Positions 53,871 through 62,475 of a stretch of DNA of 64,000 bases are shown piece by piece (the stretch's first letter is position 1; the number at the start of each line of letters is the position of its first letter). This DNA is from Flavobacteriales bacterium. GTDB lineage: Bacteria > Bacteroidota > Bacteroidia > Flavobacteriales_G > JALEGO01. Location: the NCBI GenBank assembly GCA_020628935.1, contig JAHDEG010000006.1, positions 1-64,000 on the forward strand, in the 5' to 3' direction. A program made the translations under genes and the position numbers. Below the pieces are notes generated by a model. It had not been told where the DNA came from and did not search any database. It was given only the letters and a program-made list of their open reading frames with translations.

Positions 53871-56800
53871 TTAAGCTTCAGATTCAGCTATGTTACGAAC
53901 TTTGGTTAGATATTTAACATTTGGTTGTGTTCCTACCTCTTCAAGTAATGCATAAGCTCTGTCGTTATTAAATTCTTTTCGAACATTTGAGCCCGAATCA
54001 TTTAAATCACCAAAGGTTATTGCATTTGTTGGGCAAGCATCCTCACAAGCCATTTTAATTGCTCCGTCTTGAACCTTATCTTTTTTCTTTTTTGCGTCAA
54101 GTTTACCTGCTTGTATACGTTGAACACACATACTACATTTTTCCATTACCCCTCTTGAACGAACAGTAACATCTGGATTTAAGACCATTCTTCCAACAGT
54201 GTCTTGAGAAGGATTAACATCACTAAACTTCTTGTATTTATCGTATTGAAACCAGTTGAATCTTCTTACCTTGTAAGGACAGTTATTAGCACAATATCTA
54301 GTCCCTACACAACGGTTATACGTCATTTGGTTTAAGCCTTCGTTGCTATGAGTTGTAGCGGCAACTGGACAAACAGTTTCACACGGAGCGTGGTTACAAT
54401 GTTGGCACATAACTGGCTGGAAAACAACCTGAGGGTATTCTTCTGGCTTTTCCATTGCACTATACATTTCCCACGATCCTAAGCCTTCCTCTTCAGCTTT
54501 GTTTACATCCATGTCGCTAGAGAAATATCTGTCGATACGTAACCAAAACATATCTCTATTTCTTCTTACTTCATCTTTTCCTACAACAGGTACATTATTC
54601 TCAGAATGACAAGCTGTAACACATGAACTACAACCAATACAAGAGTTTAAATCGATAGTCATTCCCCACCTATGACCAAAAGTATCGTATTTGTGCGGAG
54701 CCCAAAGGTCTAACTTATCTGTTGTTTTCTCTTCACCATATGAATCTACAAGAGTAAGTGTAGGGTTGTAAGCGTCTTTTCCTTTTTTATAAGTGGCTAT
54801 TGTTGTTTCATTAACAATTTTACGACCAATTTCAGGATCTTCAAGATCCTTATCCATTATAGTATTATGGGTTTGCGAAGATGCCATTAAATAAGTCTCG
54901 CCAGTAGATTCTATTTTAACATCTGTATTATAGAATAAGATATCATTTTGGCTATTAGTCGTTAAAAATGGATATGCATTTTTACCAATTAGCTTATCAT
55001 CAACAATTGTTTTACCATAACCCAATGCTATACCTATGGTCTTCCTTTTTTGACCTGGTACTGGAAATACTGGTAATGATATTTCTTTACCAGAAGCCGT
55101 AACTTTAGCAATATTTGCAGGAGTTTCTTGTTGAAGGTTAACAGTGAAACCCATTTCCTTCATATCAACAGGGTTCATCGCAATATAGTTATCCCACACA
55201 ACCTTAGTTATAGGATCTGGTAACTCTTGTAACCATGGGTTATCTGCATGACGGCCATCACCAATCGATGTTTTAGTATATAACTCCAATTCCCAATCTG
55301 ACGATTTAATACTATAAATATTATCTGCCGCTCGAGCTAATTTATCTGAAGATAAGTTGTAGCCTCCTGTTAAAAGTCCGTCAATTTTAGCGGAATAAAC
55401 ACCGTCTCTCAATGAATTATTCCAAAAGTTTCTAAAACTTGAAGCACCTGACGTTGGATAGCCATCTTTATTCCAGTTGTCCTTAATGTTATCATAATAC
55501 GTTCCATCAATATTCGCCCACGCCATTAGCGTTTCTTGAAACTGACGCGTTTTGTATAAAGGATTAATTACAGGCTGAATTAAACTATAGTTCGCATATG
55601 AAGGCTGAGCATCATTCCATGATTCTAAGTAATGATGATCAGGGCAAACAAAATCACAAAGCGCTGTGGTTTGGTTTGGCTTTGTATCTGTAGAGACCTT
55701 TAGTGATACTTTACTTAGTGCTGCGTTAAAATCGAGAGAATTTGATAAACTGTATACTGGATCTATTCCATTAAAAATTATAGCTCCAATTTTCCCTGAT
55801 TTCATTTCTGAAACAAGGTTAACTACATCAGCGTCTTTACCCTTTTTTAAATAGCAAGGTCTTTGAATATCTATAGTGTTTGAATAACTACCTAGTAAAT
55901 TATTTATTGAGTTAATTACTAACTGGGTATTAGTATCATTTGAACCACTAATAACAAGTCCGTTGTTTCTATTTTTCCATAACTCAGTCGCTATTGACTT
56001 TATTCCTGCACTCAGATTAAGATTGTCATCTTTTAGTGGAGATGACTTTAAAGCAGGCGCGCCTGCTTTTTTTGCAATCTCGTTATATAGCATGACGATT
56101 AACTTTCCCAGTTCAGAAGGTTTAACAGGCATTCTAACATCAGCATTTGAACCTGAAAGAGACATTCCTGTTTCAATTTGATAATGCTTAGTCATCCAAT
56201 CAGCTTCTGGCTTTCTAACCTGAGCATACTGCTTGGTGTATGTTGTGCTCATTAACCAGTTACTCAAAAAATCCGCTCCGAAGCTCACAATAACCTTAGC
56301 TTTGTCAAAGTTATAGGTTGGAATTACAGCAGAACCAAAAGTATCGTTATTAGCATTTAGTATTGCCGAACTGGACAATGCATCATAAGTAACATGTTCA
56401 ACTAGATTTAATTCTTCTAAATTAGAATAAGATGATAACCTACCTGCAAATGTATTTACTAAAGAAATTGTAGAAGGACTAATTATAGAATTAGTCATTA
56501 TCACAACTTTTTTACCTGATGCGATTGTATTTCTTAATTTCTCTTTTATTTCTTTATCTGCATTTTCCCAAGAAATTTGGGTGCCTGCTTTTTGTGGAGC
56601 TGTAAATCTTTTAGAATCATATAAATCTAACAGCGAAGAGTTCACTCTTGCATTTATTGCCCCCTTCGTTAATTCTGAACGGTCATTACCTTTGATATGT
56701 ATTGGTCTACCCTCTCTGGTTTTAACAAGAATGCTTGCATAGTCATTACCATCGTAATAAGTAGATGCATAATAATTAGGAACACCAGGCACGATTTCTT

Positions 56801-57050
56801 CAGGAAGAACTACGTATGGTACAGATTTAATAACAGGCGTTTCACAAGCAGCAAGTGTTGCGGCAGATACACTAAAGCCTAAGAACTTCAAAAAGTCTCT
56901 CCTTGAAGTAGTAGTACTTTCTAGGGGAGTTTTTGACAAGAAGTCTTCTACAGGAATTTGTTCTGCAAATTCTTTGTCAGCTGTTTTAAGAAACGTTTCG
57001 TCTCCTTCTAAATGCTGAACACTATTCCAATATTTTTTTGTTCCACTCAT
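53871..57050 (-). CDS. actB: Alternative complex III subunit ActB (molybdopterin-oxidoreductase-like fused to ferredoxin domain)
   Basis: This 1,059-aa periplasmic iron-sulfur subunit has a Tat-type signal with SRRDFLKFLGF near residue 50, followed by a hydrophobic stretch ending LAAC (possible lipidation). Residues 75-760 resemble the molybdopterin oxidoreductase fold, but such ActB domains normally hold no cofactor. Residues 790-1030 carry ferredoxin-type clusters: CIGCSSCVTACH, CQHCNHAPCETVCP, CVGTRYCANNCP, and CSMCVQRIQ with CEDACP. These relay electrons from ActC to the ActA/ActE haems. It is the longest gene of the operon and sits between actA and actC. Confidence 0.94.
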   Translation of the reverse strand: MSGTKKYWNSVQHLEGDETFLKTADKEFAEQIPVEDFLSKTPLESTTTSRRDFLKFLGFSVSAATLAACETPVIKSVPYVVLPEEIVPGVPNYYASTYYDGNDYASILVKTREGRPIHIKGNDRSELTKGAINARVNSSLLDLYDSKRFTAPQKAGTQISWENADKEIKEKLRNTIASGKKVVIMTNSIISPSTISLVNTFAGRLSSYSNLEELNLVEHVTYDALSSSAILNANNDTFGSAVIPTYNFDKAKVIVSFGADFLSNWLMSTTYTKQYAQVRKPEADWMTKHYQIETGMSLSGSNADVRMPVKPSELGKLIVMLYNEIAKKAGAPALKSSPLKDDNLNLSAGIKSIATELWKNRNNGLVISGSNDTNTQLVINSINNLLGSYSNTIDIQRPCYLKKGKDADVVNLVSEMKSGKIGAIIFNGIDPVYSLSNSLDFNAALSKVSLKVSTDTKPNQTTALCDFVCPDHHYLESWNDAQPSYANYSLIQPVINPLYKTRQFQETLMAWANIDGTYYDNIKDNWNKDGYPTSGASSFRNFWNNSLRDGVYSAKIDGLLTGGYNLSSDKLARAADNIYSIKSSDWELELYTKTSIGDGRHADNPWLQELPDPITKVVWDNYIAMNPVDMKEMGFTVNLQQETPANIAKVTASGKEISLPVFPVPGQKRKTIGIALGYGKTIVDDKLIGKNAYPFLTTNSQNDILFYNTDVKIESTGETYLMASSQTHNTIMDKDLEDPEIGRKIVNETTIATYKKGKDAYNPTLTLVDSYGEEKTTDKLDLWAPHKYDTFGHRWGMTIDLNSCIGCSSCVTACHSENNVPVVGKDEVRRNRDMFWLRIDRYFSSDMDVNKAEEEGLGSWEMYSAMEKPEEYPQVVFQPVMCQHCNHAPCETVCPVAATTHSNEGLNQMTYNRCVGTRYCANNCPYKVRRFNWFQYDKYKKFSDVNPSQDTVGRMVLNPDVTVRSRGVMEKCSMCVQRIQAGKLDAKKKKDKVQDGAIKMACEDACPTNAITFGDLNDSGSNVRKEFNNDRAYALLEEVGTQPNVKYLTKVRNIAESEA

Positions 57051-57080
57051 ATTATGAAGTGTAAAATTTTTAAACTACAG

Positions 57081-58376
57081 TTAATAATGACATTTTGAAC
57101 ACTCTAAACCACCTATATCTTCAACTTGAAATACTTCAACATCTTTGTGTTGAGCTCTCAATTCGTTAAACATTTTTTGATAGTATGGGTTTTTAGCTAC
57201 CTCACCTTCATCATCAGATGCGGCAAGACCCGCTACTTCCGTTTCTCTGTGACAGTTTATACACCAGCCCATTGTTAATTCAGAGTACTGGTATAATTCA
57301 TGCATTTCCTCAACAGGACCATGACATGTTTGACACTCGATTTCACCAACCGTAACGTGTTGTGAGTGATTGAAGTAAGCTAAATCTGGCAAATTATGTA
57401 TTCTAATCCACTTAATTGGCTTTTGCTCTCCATCGTATTTACCGGTTTCAGGATTAAAACCTGAAGCTTCGTAAATCTTAGCTATTTCTTCTGTACCCGT
57501 CCAGGTTCCTTTTTGTATTCCTTTGTGACAATTCATACAAACATTAACTGAAGGTATTCCAGAGTGAGCGCTTTTTTCAGCACTATGGTGGCAATATATA
57601 CAGCTTATTCCGTTTTCACCAGCGTGAATTGCATGAGAAAATTTAATTGGCTGCTCTGGCTTGTACCCTTGATACACTCCAACACTCATAAGCGAATAAT
57701 ACAGTTGCATAAATGCAATAAATGCAACTAGAATGATTAATAATCCTGTTTGCAATTTGTGATTGGCAAACCAGTTAAGTAAGTTTTTAGGAAAAGGCAA
57801 GGGCTCTTTAAACTCTTTGTCATCTTTAACCGCTATTGACTTTTGCAATGAGTTTTTAATACTACCTAGCGCACTAACAAGAATTATAAATATAATGGCT
57901 AATGAAACTAACCACAGCATGGTTGTGTAATCAGTTTTTTCTTTAACTGGAATAAATGGGTTTTGTTTACCACCAGAATCAGCAACATCTACAGGCGGCT
58001 CATATGTAATTATGTATTCTTTAACAGCGAGAAGCTCTTCATCAGAAAGATGAGGCTGTGGAGTCATGACTGAACCGTACTCTTTATATAGTTTGTTGAT
58101 GTAAGGATCTTTACCAGAGTTAACTATAGTGGCTGAATTTTTAACCCAATTTAAATACCATTTCGTTTTACCAGCGTCATCTCCTCCAGGAATTCTATCC
58201 CAAAAACCTTGAAGACCAGGACCAGTTCCTCTTCTTGCTCCCGGTGAATGACATGTAGCACAATTAGCCTTAAATATAGCCGCACCTTCTTCTTGAGCTA
58301 ATGAATAATCGGTTGTAAAAACCAACACCATAAAGACTAATAACAAATACTTTACTTTTCCAAACATTTCTGACAT
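57081..58376 (-). CDS. actA: Alternative complex III subunit ActA, multihaem cytochrome c
   Basis: The 431-aa protein has a signal or anchor sequence (residues 8-27). An N-terminal monohaem domain has CATCH at 39-43, and TM segments follow near 150-175 and 205-230. The C-terminal half has five CXXCH sites: CIYCH, CMNCH, CQTCH, CINCH and CSKCH. There are thus six haem sites, against five in the classic pentahaem ActA; the extra one is the N-terminal domain. It passes electrons from ActB to the oxidase. It is first in the operon, with a promoter box 38 nt upstream and a Fur-like palindrome beyond that. Confidence 0.93.
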   Translation of the reverse strand: MSEMFGKVKYLLLVFMVLVFTTDYSLAQEEGAAIFKANCATCHSPGARRGTGPGLQGFWDRIPGGDDAGKTKWYLNWVKNSATIVNSGKDPYINKLYKEYGSVMTPQPHLSDEELLAVKEYIITYEPPVDVADSGGKQNPFIPVKEKTDYTTMLWLVSLAIIFIILVSALGSIKNSLQKSIAVKDDKEFKEPLPFPKNLLNWFANHKLQTGLLIILVAFIAFMQLYYSLMSVGVYQGYKPEQPIKFSHAIHAGENGISCIYCHHSAEKSAHSGIPSVNVCMNCHKGIQKGTWTGTEEIAKIYEASGFNPETGKYDGEQKPIKWIRIHNLPDLAYFNHSQHVTVGEIECQTCHGPVEEMHELYQYSELTMGWCINCHRETEVAGLAASDDEGEVAKNPYYQKMFNELRAQHKDVEVFQVEDIGGLECSKCHY

Positions 58377-58414
58377 ATGTACTATTTTAGAAAAAATCCA
58401 CTAAAACCTATTTG

Positions 58415-58422
58415 CAAATTTA
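58415..58422 (-). promoter_or_regulatory. act operon promoter -7 box
   Basis: TAAATTTG on the minus strand is an exact TAnnTTTG match, 38 nt before the actA ATG. TTTC about 18 nt upstream is a partial -33 element. Confidence 0.68.
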
Positions 58423-58476
58423 GTAAGTAGAGTCACTTATGAAACCCTTTTTAAGTTAAATTCGGTAGCACGCCTC

Positions 58477-58499
58477 TTATTTAGAATGATTCTAAATAA
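58477..58499. promoter_or_regulatory. Fur/PerR-like palindrome upstream of the act promoter
   Basis: TTATTTAGAAT-G-ATTCTAAATAA is a perfect 11-1-11 palindrome. Its core TTAGAATGATTCTAA differs from the PerR box TTATAATNATTATAA at one base per half-site. It lies about 55 bp upstream of the act -7 box and 13 bp past the truB stop. It has no T tract on either side, which argues against a terminator. Confidence 0.5.
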
Positions 58500-58512
58500 A
58501 ACTTAGGTCATA

Positions 58513-59232
58513 TTATCCATCAATTTTAGAGACAATATCACTAACGCTGTAAGAATTTTCAATATTGTATGAATCGATTGATGTTCTTCTTAAGCTATGA
58601 AGATAGGCACCGCTATTTAGTTTTTTACCAAAGTCATAAGCGATTGATCTAATGTAAGTTCCTTTGCTACAATTTAATTCGAATGGAATTAAATTGTTTG
58701 ATAAATCTCCGGTGACGAAGCTTGTTACATGAATTTCTCGAGCCCTAATTACAGGTGTTTCGCCTGCACGGGCTAAATTGTACGCTCTTTCACCATTAAT
58801 TTTTTTAGCAGAGAAGATGGGGGCTATTTGACTTGTCTGACCTAAAAAAGAGTTTGCTACTCGTTTGCACTGTTCGTTAGTTATTCCTTCGGTACTATAA
58901 GTTGCATTAACTTCCGTTTCTAAATCATAGGAGGGAGTGGTTGCTCCTAGGTAAAACTCACCTGTATATGTTTTATATTTACTAATAAGGTTATCAATTT
59001 GCTTTGTGTATTTACCAGTACAAATTAAAAGCAAACCCGTTGCTAAAGGATCCAAGGTGCCTGCATGCCCAACCTTAATTTTTTTAATATTGAACCTTTT
59101 TTTTATAGTGTACCTTATTTTATTGACAACATCAAAGGAAGTCCAGCCTATTGGTTTATCTACCAAAATTAGAACTCCTTCTTTAAAGTAAGCCTCTGTT
59201 AAATCATCTTCTAGAGTAAACGTGTTAAGCAT
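58513..59232 (-). CDS. truB: tRNA pseudouridine(55) synthase
   Basis: TruB isomerises U55 in the T loop of tRNAs. The 239-aa protein has the catalytic-Asp motif GHAGTLDPLATGLLLICTGK near residue 55, the N-terminal VDKPIGWTSFDVVNKIR, and the RNA-contact segment CSKGTYIRSIAYDFGKKL. The C-terminal PUA extension is short. It overlaps uppP by 8 bp and is the last gene of ftsX-DUF3098-uppP-truB. Confidence 0.96.
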   Translation of the reverse strand: MLNTFTLEDDLTEAYFKEGVLILVDKPIGWTSFDVVNKIRYTIKKRFNIKKIKVGHAGTLDPLATGLLLICTGKYTKQIDNLISKYKTYTGEFYLGATTPSYDLETEVNATYSTEGITNEQCKRVANSFLGQTSQIAPIFSAKKINGERAYNLARAGETPVIRAREIHVTSFVTGDLSNNLIPFELNCSKGTYIRSIAYDFGKKLNSGAYLHSLRRTSIDSYNIENSYSVSDIVSKIDG

Positions 59233-60019
59233 AGTGAAACACTATTGATAAAACTCCTACAATTAAGCAGTAAATTGCAAAATAAGTAAGCTTACTAGAG
59301 CGTACTATTTTAAGCATCCAACTACAAGCAAGAATACCTACACAAATAGCTACAACAAACCCCAATAGCATAGGCAGGAATTCTGAGGAGGTAAATATGA
59401 TTTCACCTGAAAGTAGGTCTTTAGCTATTTTACCAAATATTAAAGGAATTACCATTAAAAAAGAAAACTGAGCGGCTTTTTGTTTATCAATTTTAAGTAA
59501 AAGCGCTGTCGCTATTGTACTACCAGACCTTGACACCCCTGGCAATATAGCTATTGCTTGTGATACTCCAATTAAGAATGAACTAAAATAAGACAATGGA
59601 GTGGTAGAAGTTGGTTTTAATTTTTCTGAAAGGTAAAGTAAAAAAGCCGTGAAAATTAGTGACATCCCTACTAGAAATAAATTCTGACTAAATAAACGTT
59701 CTATTTGTTCTTCGAACACTAATCCTACAAAAACGGCAGGAATCATTGAAATAATTATTTTAATACTAAAAACTTTCTCATCGTTCAATGTTGTTGAAAA
59801 TAGGCCTTTTATTATACTTAAAATTTCTTTTCTGAAAACAATTAAGGTACTAATTGAGGTAGCAAAGTGAAGCACTACTGTATAGGTGAGGTTTTCTTCT
59901 GGAATGGCATTTTGATTAAACAAAGTGCCAACTAACTCTAAATGACCGCTACTACTTACAGGCAAGAACTCTGTTAAGCCTTGTACTATTGCTAAAATTA
60001 TAGCTTCGAGAAAACCCAA
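59225..60019 (-). CDS. uppP: Undecaprenyl-diphosphatase
   Basis: UppP (BacA) dephosphorylates undecaprenyl diphosphate to recycle the lipid carrier for peptidoglycan and glycan export. The 264-aa protein has about eight helices. Catalytic motifs are QGLTEFLPVSSSGHLELVG (residues 13-31) and LPGVSRSGSTIATALLL near 158. The start is TTG directly after the DUF3098 TAA, in the same frame, so no upstream start exists. Confidence 0.95.
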   Translation of the reverse strand: MGFLEAIILAIVQGLTEFLPVSSSGHLELVGTLFNQNAIPEENLTYTVVLHFATSISTLIVFRKEILSIIKGLFSTTLNDEKVFSIKIIISMIPAVFVGLVFEEQIERLFSQNLFLVGMSLIFTAFLLYLSEKLKPTSTTPLSYFSSFLIGVSQAIAILPGVSRSGSTIATALLLKIDKQKAAQFSFLMVIPLIFGKIAKDLLSGEIIFTSSEFLPMLLGFVVAICVGILACSWMLKIVRSSKLTYFAIYCLIVGVLSIVFHYA

Positions 60020-60256
60020 TTATTTTACTTTTTTAAAAATTCCGAGCATAACGATTGCATAACCCACTAAACAAACCATAGGTGCCAATGTGATTCTTCT
60101 GAATGCGAAAATTTCATCATAATGAAACTCATCGGGAGTTTCGGCTGCTCCACCGGACATTAAAACATAGCCCAAAACGAGAACTATAACTCCAACCGCT
60201 ATGATTTTATAATTAGAAAATGGAAGGGCAAAATTGTTTTCTTTGTTGTTACTCAT
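60020..60256 (-). CDS. DUF3098 small membrane protein
   Basis: The 78-aa protein has two TM helices (about 17-34 and 52-74) joined by a conserved loop, MSGGAAETPDEFHYDEIF then FRRITLAP. It is found almost only in Bacteroidota, between ftsX and uppP, exactly as here. Function is unknown; the position suggests a role in cell division or envelope recycling. It is 1 bp after ftsX, and its stop abuts the uppP start. Confidence 0.88.
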   Translation of the reverse strand: MSNNKENNFALPFSNYKIIAVGVIVLVLGYVLMSGGAAETPDEFHYDEIFAFRRITLAPMVCLVGYAIVMLGIFKKVK

Positions 60257-60257
60257 C

Positions 60258-61124
60258 TTAATAAAGTTTATCTGGATTAATACCTATGTATTTTCTTACA
60301 GCTAAAAATGTTGTTGTTACAGATATTACAATACCTACAGCAATTATTATCAAAAATAAAAACACTAACAAGTCTATATCTTGTCTCAAAAATATATCGG
60401 AATAAGATTGCTGAAAGTAATAAACTACTGCCGTTAATAAGCCTACAGATATACATCCTCCTAATAAACCTTGTAACAACCCTCTAACAATGAAAGGCTT
60501 ACTAATAAATGTGGGGGTTGCACCCACTAATTGCATTGTTCTAATGATTAAACGTTTAGAAAACACCATTAATCGAATGCTGTTATTAATTAGAACAATT
60601 GATATTAGCAGTAAACAAGCGCAAAATATAAGTAACCAAAAACCAATTGTTTTTACATTTTCGTAAACCATTACCACTATGTCTTTTTTGTATGATACTT
60701 CTTTTACAAGTATATTTTCGCTAAGACTTTTTTCGATCCATTGAATGCTATCTGGATTTGCATAAGTTGCTTTTAGGTAAACATCTATAGATGCATCTAG
60801 AGGGTTGTATCCTAAAAAATCTTCAAAATCCTCACCTACTTCCTCCTTAAAAATAGTTTTTGCCTTGTCTTTGTCGATATACTCCGTTCTTTTCACGAAT
60901 AGTTCTGCATCTAATATTTTTTTTAATCGAACAATATCGGCTTCTCGAGCGTCTGGTTTTATAAATAATCCAACTGCTATGTTTTCTTTAATATGGTCTG
61001 ATGCACGCTTAGTGTACAATAAAAACAACATTAAAAAGCCTAATAAAAACAGTACCAAACTAATGCTTACAACAATAGATGCAAAGGACGATGTGCTGGT
61101 ATTACTTTTCTGTTTTTTGGCCAA
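60258..61124 (-). CDS. ftsX: Cell division protein FtsX
   Basis: FtsX is the membrane half of FtsEX, which couples the divisome to peptidoglycan hydrolase activation. The 288-aa protein has TM1 near residues 13-38. A periplasmic domain follows (about 45-160; VGLFIKPDAREADIVRLKKI, EYIDKDKAKTIFKEEVGEDF), then three TMs with the MacB/FtsX-type loop LMVFSKRLIIRTMQLVGATP. The start is TTG at 61124: no ATG or GTG lies between it and the upstream in-frame stop, and an exact promoter box precedes it. ftsE is not adjacent. Confidence 0.95.
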   Translation of the reverse strand: MAKKQKSNTSTSSFASIVVSISLVLFLLGFLMLFLLYTKRASDHIKENIAVGLFIKPDAREADIVRLKKILDAELFVKRTEYIDKDKAKTIFKEEVGEDFEDFLGYNPLDASIDVYLKATYANPDSIQWIEKSLSENILVKEVSYKKDIVVMVYENVKTIGFWLLIFCACLLLISIVLINNSIRLMVFSKRLIIRTMQLVGATPTFISKPFIVRGLLQGLLGGCISVGLLTAVVYYFQQSYSDIFLRQDIDLLVFLFLIIIAVGIVISVTTTFLAVRKYIGINPDKLY

Positions 61125-61144
61125 TGGTATAAAAATTTCAAAAT

Positions 61145-61152
61145 CAAAAATA
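61145..61152 (-). promoter_or_regulatory. ftsX operon promoter -7 box
   Basis: TATTTTTG on the minus strand is an exact TAnnTTTG match 20 nt upstream of the ftsX TTG start. Confidence 0.65.
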
Positions 61153-61246
61153 CAAATAACCCATTAGTGAAGCGTAATATTTAGTTTTTTTTAAGTTTAA
61201 TACATTGCAATAAGCTAAAGAAACCATATAAGTGTATCAGTTTTAC

Positions 61247-61254
61247 GATCTTTG
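61247..61254 (+). promoter_or_regulatory. Possible holB-like gene promoter
   Basis: GATCTTTG matches TAnnTTTG at 7 of 8 positions and lies 22 nt before the ATG at 61277. Confidence 0.4.
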
Positions 61255-61276
61255 CAACATAAACAGGTTTTTTTTT

Positions 61277-62434
61277 ATGCAGTTTAAATACGTTGTTGGA
61301 CAAGAGGAAGTGAAAAAAGTACTAAGACACTCTGTAAATGCGGAAAGAATTAGTCATGCTCAGCTATTTAATGGGTTTCCTGGTTCAGGAAACCTAGCTA
61401 CTGCTCTTGCTTACGCACAATACATAATGTGTAGTAATAGAACCGAGAGCGACTCTTGCGGGATATGTTCGTCTTGTATTAAAACGTCCAAATACATACA
61501 CCCAGATTTGCACTTTATATTTCCTGTTAACACTACTAAATCAGTAACCAAAAACCCTACGAGTGAGGCTTTTATGGGTGACTTTAGGGAGGCATTGAAA
61601 GATAATCCTTATATGGAGTATTCTGACTGGATGAAGTTTTTGGGTATTAATAACAAGCAGGCGTACATAAACAAAAACGATTGTGAGGCTATAATTGATA
61701 GTTTGGAGCTTAAGGCATACGAAAGCCCTTTTAAAGTAATGATTATTTGGTTACCCGAAAAGATGCATCATGCTGCGGCACCTAAGATTTTAAAAATACT
61801 GGAAGAACCAACAGATAACACAGTGTTTTTACTCGTGTCTGAAGAGCCACAATTGCTATTACCCACTATATTATCGAGATTACAAACGGTAACGTTTGCT
61901 AAAGTACAGCCCGAAGCAATTGTTGAATATTTAAAAGTACAAGACGAATGTAAAATATTTTCTGAGGAGGAACTATATATTGCTGCAAGGCTTTCGGGAG
62001 GAAGCGTCTCAAGAACGAAGCAAATAATACTTTTAAAAAACACTGAATACCAGAACGATTTAATTATGTGGATGAGAATGTGTTATGGCATCCACAAAGA
62101 TGGAAACGCGAGTAAAATACTACTTTGGGCAGAAAAAATTCACAGACAAAACCAAGACCAGCAAAAGTTTTTTGTTGAATACTGCTTAAACATATTTAGA
62201 CAATGTATTTATATAAACTATAAAACTGCACAATTGCAAATGCTTACTAGTAACGAAAAAAGTATTTTTGAACGATTTGCCCCTTCTATAAATTCTGCTA
62301 ACATTGTTAAAATAACTGAGCTTTTTGAAAGCTGCCACTATCATATTGTTAGAAATGGAAATATTAAAATGTTGTTTTTTGATTTATCATTTAAATTAGC
62401 AAAACTGATTAGAGAAAAAGAAGAGGTTGCCTAA
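61277..62434 (+). CDS. holB: DNA polymerase III delta' subunit (clamp loader)
   Basis: The 385-aa AAA+ clamp-loader subunit begins QFKYVVGQEEVKKVLRHS with ISHAQLFNGFPGSGN. The Walker A Lys is missing (GSGN), as is usual for the non-hydrolysing delta' subunit. A zinc module, CGICSSCIKTSKYIHPD, follows near residue 70. The sensor-type segment PTILSRLQTVTF lies near 200, and the helical C-terminal collar domain comes after. The ORF-track start adds 15 residues that begin upstream of the promoter-like box, so the ATG at 61277 is chosen. It converges with rnhB. Confidence 0.92.
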   Translation: MQFKYVVGQEEVKKVLRHSVNAERISHAQLFNGFPGSGNLATALAYAQYIMCSNRTESDSCGICSSCIKTSKYIHPDLHFIFPVNTTKSVTKNPTSEAFMGDFREALKDNPYMEYSDWMKFLGINNKQAYINKNDCEAIIDSLELKAYESPFKVMIIWLPEKMHHAAAPKILKILEEPTDNTVFLLVSEEPQLLLPTILSRLQTVTFAKVQPEAIVEYLKVQDECKIFSEEELYIAARLSGGSVSRTKQIILLKNTEYQNDLIMWMRMCYGIHKDGNASKILLWAEKIHRQNQDQQKFFVEYCLNIFRQCIYINYKTAQLQMLTSNEKSIFERFAPSINSANIVKITELFESCHYHIVRNGNIKMLFFDLSFKLAKLIREKEEVA

Positions 62435-62441
62435 CGTAACA

Positions 62442-62475
62442 GATTACTTATCGGTAAGTAATTTAAATGTTTTTC
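62442..62475 (+). terminator. Weak terminator candidate for the holB-like gene
   Basis: TTACTTA and TAAGTAA form a 7-bp stem around TCGG just past the stop, followed by TTTAAATGTTTTT. It overlaps the end of rnhB on the other strand. Confidence 0.35.

Noticed and set aside
58477-58499. Palindrome after truB as a Rho-independent terminator
   Set aside because: There is no T tract on either side; an operator role fits better, though a transcript-end role cannot be ruled out.
61277-62434. Loss of the Walker A lysine in the clamp-loader gene as a defect
   Set aside because: delta' subunits normally lack ATPase activity, so the change is expected.
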